Assembly (NCBI GenBank): GCA_030037185.1
Contig: JASHRR010001178.1
Coordinates: forward strand, 1 to 5,134
From: Xanthobacteraceae bacterium
GTDB lineage: Bacteria > Pseudomonadota > Alphaproteobacteria > Rhizobiales > Xanthobacteraceae
Length of the DNA: 5,134 nucleotides
Reading direction: 5' to 3'
Part shown: one piece after another, positions 1-5,134 of the stretch
How positions within the stretch are numbered: position 1 is the first letter of the stretch
Layout of the letters: the number at the start of each line of letters is the position of its first letter
The notes under the pieces: model-generated
The model's input: only the letters and a program-made list of their open reading frames with translations
Told to the model about the DNA's origin: nothing
Database searches by the model: none
Translations under genes and position numbers: made by a program

Positions 1-1051
1 CGACGATGTGCCCACGGCGGACGCCCTCGCCGCCATGGATCTGCACTGCCTTGTCGATCACGTCGTGCGCGCGCTCGGTGGCAAACAGCTTCGCCATCGC
101 GGCCTCACGGGTGGCCCGCTGCGCGCCCGCGTCTGTCACCCATGCGGCGCGGTAGACGAGCAGCGCAGCCGCGTCGATATCGAGCGCCATCTCGGCGATG
201 ATCGCCTGCACCATCTGCAGGTCGCGCAGCGCTCCGCCGAACAGCTTGCGCTCGCGGGCGCGTCGGAGCGTCTCCTCCATCGCCCGGCGGGCAAAGCCGA
301 GCGCCGCTGCCCCGACAGTGGGTCTAAAGACGTCGAGTGTCGCCATGGCGATGCGAAAACCCTCGCCGGGCCTACCAATCATCGCGGCGCCCGGCAGCCG
401 TGCATTATCGAACCTGATGCGTGCCAGCGGATGGGGGGCCAGCACCTCGATACGTTCGACGACGGAAAGGCCGGCGAGGTCTGCGGGGACCACAAAGGCG
501 GAAATCCCCTTGGCGCCCGGCGCCTCGCCGGTGCGGGCAAACACCAGGTAGAGGTCGGCGATGCCGCCATTCGATATCCAGGTCTTTTCTCCGTTGAGGA
601 GATAGTCGCCGCCGTCACGCGTAGCCGTCGTGCTGATATTGGCCACGTCCGACCCGGATCTCGCCTCCGACAGGGCGAACGCCGCAATAGCGCCGCCCGC
701 CCGTGTCCGCTTTAACCATTGTCGCTGGGTGGCGGTGCCGAACAGGCTGATCGCGCCGGTCCCCAGCCCCTGCATGGCGAACGCGAAATCGGCAAGCCCG
801 TCGTGGCGCGCCAGCGTCTCGCGCACCAGGCAGAGCGTGCGCACGTCGAGCGCGCCGGGCGCCTCCGGGTCGACGGCGCAATGGGTGAGCCAGCCGTCGC
901 GGCCGAGCTTCGCCACAAGATTGCGGCAAGCGGCATCGACCTCACCATGGTCAACCGGAAGATTGGATCGGCACCACTCTTCGATTGCGGCGGCAACAGC
1001 GCGGTGCCGCTGCTCGAAAAACGGCCAGTCGAGGAAGCTTTTGTCCGGCAT
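1..1051 (-). CDS. Acyl-CoA dehydrogenase family protein, 3'-truncated by the window edge
   Basis: Translation from ATG 1051 stays open to position 1, giving 350 residues; family members have about 380-390, so the C-terminal 30-40 are missing. The N-terminal helical part (to about 120) is followed by the flavin/substrate signature [17 protein letters not shown] (124-140), the beta-domain segment [20 protein letters not shown] (151-170), KGISAFVVP (181-189), and the C-terminal helical domain with ARERKLFGG (265-273) and the flavin-contacting QIHGGEG (337-343). At the position of the IVD-type catalytic Glu the sequence reads LDVFRP (239-244), with Phe242, so the base must be the MCAD-type Glu in the missing C-terminus. 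The enzyme should be an FAD-dependent alpha,beta-desaturase of an acyl-CoA, passing electrons to ETF. Its start shares one base with the preceding stop (TGATG), which implies translational coupling. The context suggests a dicarboxylyl-CoA or ring-derived acyl-CoA substrate, but this is unproven. Confidence 0.92.
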   Translation of the reverse strand, partial: MPDKSFLDWPFFEQRHRAVAAAIEEWCRSNLPVDHGEVDAACRNLVAKLGRDGWLTHCAVDPEAPGALDVRTLCLVRETLARHDGLADFAFAMQGLGTGAISLFGTATQRQWLKRTRAGGAIAAFALSEARSGSDVANISTTATRDGGDYLLNGEKTWISNGGIADLYLVFARTGEAPGAKGISAFVVPADLAGLSVVERIEVLAPHPLARIRFDNARLPGAAMIGRPGEGFRIAMATLDVFRPTVGAAALGFARRAMEETLRRARERKLFGGALRDLQMVQAIIAEMALDIDAAALLVYRAAWVTDAGAQRATREAAMAKLFATERAHDVIDKAVQIHGGEGVRRGHIV

Positions 1052-1863
1052 CAGTCGCCCTCGAAGAGGGGCTGCTGCTTGGCGACAAATGCCCGGTAGG
1101 CGCGTTCGAAATCTTTCGTCTGCATGCAGATCGCCTGCGCTTGCGCCTCCGACTCGATCGCTTGTTCAAGGCCCATTGACCATTCCTGACTGAGCTGCGT
1201 CTTGGTGATGCCATGCGCAAATGTCGGGCCGGCAGCGAGCGTGCGCGCAAGCCCGATCGCTTCGTCGGCAAGTGCATCAGCCGCGACCAACCTGTTGTAA
1301 AAGCCCCACCGCTCGCCTTCTTGCGCCGTCATGGTCCGGCCGGTGTAGAGAAGCTCGGCGGCGCGCCCCTGGCCGATCAGGCGCGGCAGCATCGCACAAG
1401 CCCCCATGTCGCAACCCGCAAGGCCAACCCGGGTGAACAGGAAGGCCGTCCTTGCGGCCGGCGTCGCCAGGCGAATATCGGCAGCCATTGCGATAATTGC
1501 CCCGGCCCCTACCGCAACGCCGTCGACGGCGGCGACAATTGGCTTGCCGCACGCCAGCATCGCTTTGACGAGATCGCCGGTCATGCGGGTGAAGGCGAGC
1601 AATCCTTTCATGTCCATGGCGACGAGCGGCCCAATGATATCGTGCACATCACCGCCCGAGCAGAAATTGCCGCCGTTGGGCAGCAACACCACGGCATTCA
1701 CGTCTTCGGCTTCGCGCAACTCTCTGAAGGCATCGCGCAATTCGGCGTAGGAATCGAATGTCAGCGGGTTCTTCCGCTCAGGGCGTGCCAGCTGAATCGC
1801 TGCGACATCGCCTTCCATTCGCCAAAGAAAATGCGCGGGCCGCAGCGCAGACATTGCTTTCAT
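1051..1863 (-). CDS. Crotonase-fold enoyl-CoA hydratase/isomerase family protein with atypical active site
   Basis: This 270-residue protein has crotonase-family length and layout. It has [11 protein letters not shown] near 25-35, the first oxyanion-hole segment NFCSGGDV (66-73), the second GVAVGAGAI (115-123), then [14 protein letters not shown] (151-164) and the [15 protein letters not shown] segment (174-188) typical of the family. The glutamate that follows the GGGC-type motif in rat enoyl-CoA hydratase (Glu144) is Ile123 here. The Glu164 position is Thr144 or Arg145, depending on a one-residue gap. Asp152 aligns with Asp204 of dienoyl-CoA isomerase. It is therefore probably an isomerase, hydrolase or ring-cleaving enzyme rather than a standard hydratase; this is inference. 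The ATG at 1863 lies 2 bp after the MarR stop and has a good Shine-Dalgarno; GTG 1878 and ATG 1854 are weaker alternatives. Its stop overlaps the start of the acyl-CoA dehydrogenase gene by one base. It likely acts on a CoA ester formed after the monooxygenase step. Confidence 0.92.
   Translation of the reverse strand: MKAMSALRPAHFLWRMEGDVAAIQLARPERKNPLTFDSYAELRDAFRELREAEDVNAVVLLPNGGNFCSGGDVHDIIGPLVAMDMKGLLAFTRMTGDLVKAMLACGKPIVAAVDGVAVGAGAIIAMAADIRLATPAARTAFLFTRVGLAGCDMGACAMLPRLIGQGRAAELLYTGRTMTAQEGERWGFYNRLVAADALADEAIGLARTLAAGPTFAHGITKTQLSQEWSMGLEQAIESEAQAQAICMQTKDFERAYRAFVAKQQPLFEGD
1058..1062 (-). promoter_or_regulatory. Shine-Dalgarno of the acyl-CoA dehydrogenase gene
   Basis: GAGGG on the minus strand lies 6 nt before ATG 1051, within the 3' end of the crotonase-family gene. 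Together with the TGATG stop/start overlap it supports the chosen start. Confidence 0.7.
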
Positions 1864-1865
1864 GG

Positions 1866-2336
1866 CTAGCTCTCCCACTCGCTCCGGAAGTAGCTCAGTG
1901 TCGCCGACAGCTGATCTGCTTCGCGCGCCGTGACGCCGCCAAGCAGTTTGTCGATCCAGCTTTCGTGCGCCGCCGACATGTCGGCGAACGCGGCCCGCCC
2001 CTTTGCGGTCAGCCGCACGAACGAGGTACGTCGGTCGCCATCGCGCTGCGCGCGGGTGACAAAGCCATCCGTCGCCAGGCGATCAACGATCCCGGTGACG
2101 TTGCCGTTCGAGACCAGGAGAAAGCGGGAGATCTCGCTCATCAGCATACCCTCCGGCTTTCGGTAGAGCGCGGCCATCACGTCAAACCGCGGCAATGTGG
2201 CGTTGAATTGCCTCTTAAGTCGATTACGCGTGTCCGCCTCGATCATCCTGGTGGCGCGCAGGAGCCTGATCCACAACCGCAGTCGTGCTTTGCTGTCCGT
2301 GTCGCGTCGAGCCGACGAATGCGATGCAGTTACCAT
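1866..2336 (-). CDS. MarR-family transcriptional regulator
   Basis: This 156-residue protein has the typical MarR size. An amphipathic helix near 16-45 (dimerisation part) is followed by a winged helix-turn-helix. The segment [20 protein letters not shown] (66-85) spans the turn and recognition helix, and the wing carries the characteristic DGDRR (99-103) followed by VRLTAKG (107-113). C-terminal helices near 118-152 complete the dimer interface. The ATG at 2336 overlaps the 3' end of the SDR gene by 7 bp; the frame continues upstream without sense inside the SDR gene, so that extension is rejected. Family knowledge: MarR proteins in aromatic pathways often repress and are released by the substrate or its CoA thioester (for example CouR with p-coumaroyl-CoA, BadR in the benzoate pathway). 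By inference this one controls its own operon and senses an aryl-CoA. The operator is not visible and would probably lie upstream of the first gene, outside the window. Confidence 0.93.
   Translation of the reverse strand: MVTASHSSARRDTDSKARLRLWIRLLRATRMIEADTRNRLKRQFNATLPRFDVMAALYRKPEGMLMSEISRFLLVSNGNVTGIVDRLATDGFVTRAQRDGDRRTSFVRLTAKGRAAFADMSAAHESWIDKLLGGVTAREADQLSATLSYFRSEWES
1870..1876 (-). promoter_or_regulatory. Shine-Dalgarno of the crotonase-family gene
   Basis: GGGAGAG on the minus strand lies 6 nt before ATG 1863, inside the last codons of the MarR gene. It fixes the start at 1863 rather than the in-frame GTG at 1878, which would lie upstream of this site. Confidence 0.7.
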
Positions 2337-3097
2337 GTCTCGCCCCCCGAAACAGAAATTGCCTGGCCGGTGATCGAAGCGCTGGCGCTGCTGCACAGCC
2401 AAAGGACGACGCCGGCAATCTCCTGCGGTTCGATGAACCGTCCTTGCGGATTGTGCGCCGCAAGTGCGGCTCGTACGTCGCTGGCGCGCCGCTTCGTCGC
2501 CTCGGCAATGCGCTCGATCGACTTCGCCAGCATTGGGCTTTCGGTGAAGCCGGGACATACCGCGTTGACGGTGATGCCGCTCGCCGCGGTCTCGAGTGCG
2601 AGGGCGCGGGTAAGCCCCACCACACCGTGCTTCGCCGCCACATAGGGCGCCACATATGCATAGCCCTTCAGCCCCGCTGTCGAAGCAATGAACACGATTC
2701 GCCCGAAGCCGCGCTCGCGCATGGCGGCGAGCGCCGGCTTTACCGACAGGAAGGCGCCCGTCAGGTTCACACCGAGCGTCCGGTTCCACAACTCCAGCGA
2801 TGTCTTGTGGGCGGGCAGGCTCTCGGCCATGCCGGCGTTGGCCACCACCACATCGATCGGTTCGTTGGCGGCTTCGGCCCGTTCATAGAGCTTGGCAATC
2901 GAAGCCTCGAGCGTGACGTCGGCGCTCGCCACGCGAATGTTGGAGGCCTTGGCCGCAATTGACTGCAACGGCGCCAAGCGCCGGCCGCAAATCGTCACCA
3001 GCGAGCCAGCCTGCGCCAGCGCAATCGCGACGGCGGCGCCGATTCCGGTTCCGCCCCCGGTCACCAAGGCATGTCTGCCGGCAAGTGCGCCCGTCAT
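2330..3097 (-). CDS. SDR-family NAD(P)-dependent oxidoreductase (3-hydroxyacyl-CoA dehydrogenase/FabG-like)
   Basis: This 255-residue protein has the normal length of a classical short-chain dehydrogenase/reductase. It shows the nucleotide-binding TGGGTGIG (13-20), NAG (87-89), structural Asn111, catalytic Ser139, and the YxxxK pair Tyr152/Lys156, followed by the CPGF segment (181-184) and a C-terminal SGG (250-252). The basic GRR after the second strand (38-40) leans towards NADP(H), but this is not decisive. The ATG at 3097 is chosen because it lies 4 bp after the monooxygenase stop and 12 residues before the glycine motif. The frame stays open upstream to 3241, but that part overlaps monooxygenase sequence and looks unlike an SDR. 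The likely job is oxidising a hydroxyacyl-CoA, or reducing a ring keto group, made downstream of the flavoenzyme. The fold and catalytic residues are clear; the substrate is inferred from context only. Confidence 0.93.
   Translation of the reverse strand: MTGALAGRHALVTGGGTGIGAAVAIALAQAGSLVTICGRRLAPLQSIAAKASNIRVASADVTLEASIAKLYERAEAANEPIDVVVANAGMAESLPAHKTSLELWNRTLGVNLTGAFLSVKPALAAMRERGFGRIVFIASTAGLKGYAYVAPYVAAKHGVVGLTRALALETAASGITVNAVCPGFTESPMLAKSIERIAEATKRRASDVRAALAAHNPQGRFIEPQEIAGVVLWLCSSASASITGQAISVSGGETW
2343..2348 (-). promoter_or_regulatory. G-rich ribosome-binding site of the MarR gene
   Basis: A run of six G on the minus strand, followed by CGAGAC, precedes ATG 2336. It encodes the two glycines of the C-terminal SGG in the SDR protein, so the site is shared with coding sequence. 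It is an unusual, purely G-type Shine-Dalgarno, and initiation probably also relies on coupling to SDR termination 4 nt beyond the start. Confidence 0.5.
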
Positions 3098-3101
3098 CGG
3101 C

Positions 3102-5134
3102 CTAAACCGACGTTGCCGCTGCCTCGACCCGTTCGCGGAGGCGGTGGAGCTGATCCCGTCCCGGGTAGTAAGGCGCAGGCCAGTTTTCCTCCGCGTCTCC
3201 GAGACTCGCCGCGGCGTGCAGCGTCCAATAAGGGTCGGCAAGGTGCGGACGGGCGAGACACACGAGGTCGGCGCGGCCGGCCATCAGGATCGAGTTGGCA
3301 TGATCAGGCTCATAGATATTGCCGACCGCCATGGTGGCCATACCGGTTTCGTTGCGAATGCGGTCGGAAAACGGCGTCTGGAACATGCGACCGTACACCG
3401 GACGCGCATTAATCGAGGTCTGGCCCGCAGAAACGTCGCAAATATCGACGCCGGCATCTTGCAGCATGCGCGCTATAGCGACCGCGTCTTGCGGCTCGAT
3501 GCCGTCATGACCCACCCAGTCATTTGCCGATATGCGAACCGAAATCGGCTTGTCGTGCGGCCAGACGGCGCGCACGGCATGGAAAATCTCGAGCGGATAG
3601 CGCATGCGGTTTTGCAGCGGGCCGCCATATTCGTCGGATCGCCGGTTGGTCAGCGGCGTGATGAAGGAGGACAACAGATAGCCGTGCGCGCAATGCACTT
3701 CGAGCATGTCGAAGCCGGCGCGGTTGGCCATTTCGGCCGCGGCCACGAACTGGTTGCGCACGCGGTCCATGTCGGCACGATCCATCGCTTTGGGCAGCTG
3801 GTTGCGCGGCGACCACCGAATTGGAGATGCGGCCAGCAATGACCAGTTGCCGTCTTTGAGGGGCGCGTCGATCTCCTCCCAGCCGAGCTGGGTCGAGCCC
3901 TTGGCGCCGGAGTGGCCGAGCTGGCAGCAGATCTTGCTGTCGGTTTGCGCGTGGATGAAGCGCACGATGCGCTTCCAAGCGGTCTCGTGGTCGGCTGCAT
4001 ACATGCCGGTGCAGCCAGGCGAAATTCGCCCTTGCGGGCTGACACAGGTCATTTCTGTGCAAACCAGGCCTGCGCCGCCCTTGGCACGCTCGCCGTAGTG
4101 CACCAGGTGCCAGTCGTTCGGGCAACCGCCGACGGCCTTGTACTGCGCCATCGGCGAGACGACGATGCGGTTCTTCAGGCCCATGCCGCGAAGCCGGAAC
4201 GGCGCGAACATCGGACGCCGAATGCGCGGGCTGTTGGCGCCGGCCCGACGCTGGAACCACGCTTCGGCGCGCTCGAGCCACGTCCTGTCCCGCAGCCGCA
4301 GGTTCTCGTGGCTGATGCGTTGCGAGCGCGTCAGCAGCGAATAGTTGAACTGGATTGGATCGAGATGAAGGTAACGCTGAACATTCTCGAACCATTCGAG
4401 CGAATTGCGCGCGGCCGACTGCAGCCGCAACACTTCCGTGCGGCGCGCCGCCTCGTACCCGCGAAAGGCCGCCGCGATACTTTTTTCGCCGTGCAGGTGG
4501 GTTGCGAGCGAGACCGCGCTTTCCATCGCGAGCTTTGTGCCTGAGCCGATCGAGAAGTGCGCGGTGGCGGCGGCATCGCCCATCAACACGATGTTCTGAT
4601 GGGACCAGGTCTCGCACAGCACGCGCGGAAAATTCGACCAGCCCCCCCCGCGCAGATGACGCGCGTTCGACATCAATCGGTGGCCGCCAAGATAGCGGCC
4701 GAAAATGCTCTCGCAGGTCGCGATCGACGCCTCCTTCGACATGGTGGAGAAGCCGAGCTTCGCCCATGTCGTCTCGGCGCACTCGACGATGAAGGTCGCG
4801 GTGTCAGCGTCGAACTGGTAGGTGTGTGCCCAAACCCAGCCGTGCTCGGTCTCCTCGAAGATGAAGGTGAAGGCGTCGTCGAATTTTTGGTGGGTGCCGA
4901 GCCATACGAATTTGCACTTGCGCAAATCGAAGTTGGGCCGGAAATGCTGGGCGAACTCGCTGCGGATTTTCGAGTTCAAGCCATCCGCCGCCACGACGAG
5001 ATCGTGCGTCCTGGCGAGGTCGGCAGCGGTCCCGACCTCCTTCTCGAAGTGCAGCGCGACGCCCAGCGCAATCGCCCGCTGCTGCAGGAGATTGGGCAGC
5101 TCTTTGCGTCCGACGCCGCAGAAACCGTGGCCGG
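3102..5134 (-). CDS. Bifunctional aryl-CoA monooxygenase/reductase (2-aminobenzoyl-CoA or salicylyl-CoA type), 5'-truncated by the window edge
   Basis: The reading frame is open to the right edge (first whole codon at 5132) and ends at TAG 3104-3102, giving 676 visible residues. The family is usually about 770-790 residues, so roughly 100 N-terminal residues with the GxGxxG FAD motif are missing. The GTG at 4994 is internal, because clear family sequence precedes it ([12 protein letters not shown] at visible residues 1-12). Part 1 is a class A flavin hydroxylase: VVAADGLNS (46-54) and the FAD-binding GDAAA motif (185-189). After a linker near 290-306, part 2 is an Old Yellow Enzyme barrel starting [10 protein letters not shown] at 307. 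By comparison with YqjM-type enzymes it keeps Tyr331, Lys411 (QLGHSGAK), His480 and His483 (EVHCAHGYL), Tyr485 and Arg533; the YqjM regulatory Cys position is Ala329 (PMAQY). Known family members (Azoarcus evansii 2-aminobenzoyl-CoA monooxygenase/reductase, Streptomyces SdgC) hydroxylate a CoA-bound aromatic ring with O2 and NAD(P)H; the first also reduces the ring. It is cytosolic with no signal peptide visible. The fusion is certain; the substrate is inferred, and salicylyl-CoA cannot be excluded. Confidence 0.93.
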   Translation of the reverse strand, partial: GHGFCGVGRKELPNLLQQRAIALGVALHFEKEVGTAADLARTHDLVVAADGLNSKIRSEFAQHFRPNFDLRKCKFVWLGTHQKFDDAFTFIFEETEHGWVWAHTYQFDADTATFIVECAETTWAKLGFSTMSKEASIATCESIFGRYLGGHRLMSNARHLRGGGWSNFPRVLCETWSHQNIVLMGDAAATAHFSIGSGTKLAMESAVSLATHLHGEKSIAAAFRGYEAARRTEVLRLQSAARNSLEWFENVQRYLHLDPIQFNYSLLTRSQRISHENLRLRDRTWLERAEAWFQRRAGANSPRIRRPMFAPFRLRGMGLKNRIVVSPMAQYKAVGGCPNDWHLVHYGERAKGGAGLVCTEMTCVSPQGRISPGCTGMYAADHETAWKRIVRFIHAQTDSKICCQLGHSGAKGSTQLGWEEIDAPLKDGNWSLLAASPIRWSPRNQLPKAMDRADMDRVRNQFVAAAEMANRAGFDMLEVHCAHGYLLSSFITPLTNRRSDEYGGPLQNRMRYPLEIFHAVRAVWPHDKPISVRISANDWVGHDGIEPQDAVAIARMLQDAGVDICDVSAGQTSINARPVYGRMFQTPFSDRIRNETGMATMAVGNIYEPDHANSILMAGRADLVCLARPHLADPYWTLHAAASLGDAEENWPAPYYPGRDQLHRLRERVEAAATSV
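4642..4649. repeat. Eight-base G/C homopolymer inside the monooxygenase gene
   Basis: Eight consecutive C on the plus strand (G on the coding strand) encode part of an RGGGW segment (visible residues 161-165) shortly before the FAD-binding GD motif. The frame is intact across it, so the read length is right for a functional gene. It is a potential slippage or sequencing-error site. Confidence 0.8.

Noticed and set aside
8..715. 235-residue open frame on the plus strand
   Set aside because: It lies entirely antisense to the acyl-CoA dehydrogenase gene, whose translation shows family motifs throughout; the plus-strand product is Arg/Ala/Gly-rich with no recognisable domain.
1864..1878. GTG start at 1878 for the crotonase-family gene
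   Set aside because: It would add five residues inside the MarR gene and lies upstream of the good Shine-Dalgarno at 1876-1870 that serves ATG 1863.
1758..2645. 295-residue open frame on the plus strand
   Set aside because: It is antisense to parts of the crotonase, MarR and SDR genes, crosses three gene boundaries and shows no motif; long antisense frames are expected in GC-rich DNA.
2337..2789. Upstream extension of the MarR frame (in-frame open to 2789)
   Set aside because: It runs inside the SDR gene in another frame and would double the size of a MarR protein; ATG 2336 gives the usual length.
3098..3241. 48-residue upstream extension of the SDR gene
   Set aside because: It would overlap the conserved 3' end of the monooxygenase gene and is Arg-rich and unlike SDR N-termini; ATG 3097 gives the standard length.
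2892..3842. 316-residue open frame on the plus strand
   Set aside because: It is antisense to the SDR start and the OYE half of the monooxygenase and has no recognisable domain.
3520..4782. 420-residue open frame on the minus strand
   Set aside because: It overlaps the monooxygenase gene in a different frame; the product is Arg/Ala-rich low-complexity sequence, while the other frame carries all flavoenzyme motifs.
4995..5134. Treating GTG 4994 as the monooxygenase start
   Set aside because: The frame remains open to the window edge and encodes conserved flavin hydroxylase sequence ([12 protein letters not shown]) before it, so the gene begins outside the window.

Overview
The window is fully coding on the minus strand. 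It holds five genes packed head to tail with almost no space between them. Base composition is GC-rich by eye, and codon third positions are mostly G or C. The gene set resembles clusters found in aromatic-degrading Proteobacteria, and an alphaproteobacterium is the best guess, but the sequence alone does not fix the taxon. Both ends cut through genes: the first gene of the series (right edge) lacks its N-terminus and the last (left edge) lacks its C-terminus.

Layout in the direction of transcription, from high to low coordinates: (1) 5134-3102, a two-domain flavoenzyme with an FAD aromatic hydroxylase part followed by an Old Yellow Enzyme part, matching 2-aminobenzoyl-CoA (anthraniloyl-CoA) monooxygenase/reductase and salicylyl-CoA 5-hydroxylase; (2) 3097-2330, a classical short-chain dehydrogenase/reductase; (3) 2336-1866, a MarR-type regulator; (4) 1863-1051, a crotonase-fold protein of the enoyl-CoA hydratase/isomerase family; (5) 1051-1, an acyl-CoA dehydrogenase. 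The junctions are a 4-bp gap, a 7-bp overlap, a 2-bp gap and a 1-bp overlap, so this is almost certainly one translationally coupled operon. No stretch without a gene, no RNA gene, no mobile element and no promoter or terminator was seen.

Taken together the genes fit an aerobic CoA-thioester route for an aromatic acid, most likely anthranilate or salicylate. In this inferred scheme the fused flavoenzyme hydroxylates, and for an aminobenzoyl substrate also reduces, the ring of the aryl-CoA. The crotonase, dehydrogenase and SDR then handle the alicyclic or ring-opened CoA ester in beta-oxidation style, and the MarR protein probably senses an aryl-CoA intermediate. The aryl-CoA ligase needed to start the route is not in this window and would be expected just outside it.

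The most interesting point is that the crotonase-fold protein lacks both glutamates of canonical enoyl-CoA hydratases but keeps an aspartate at the position used by dienoyl-CoA isomerases. Its reaction is therefore probably not simple hydration.
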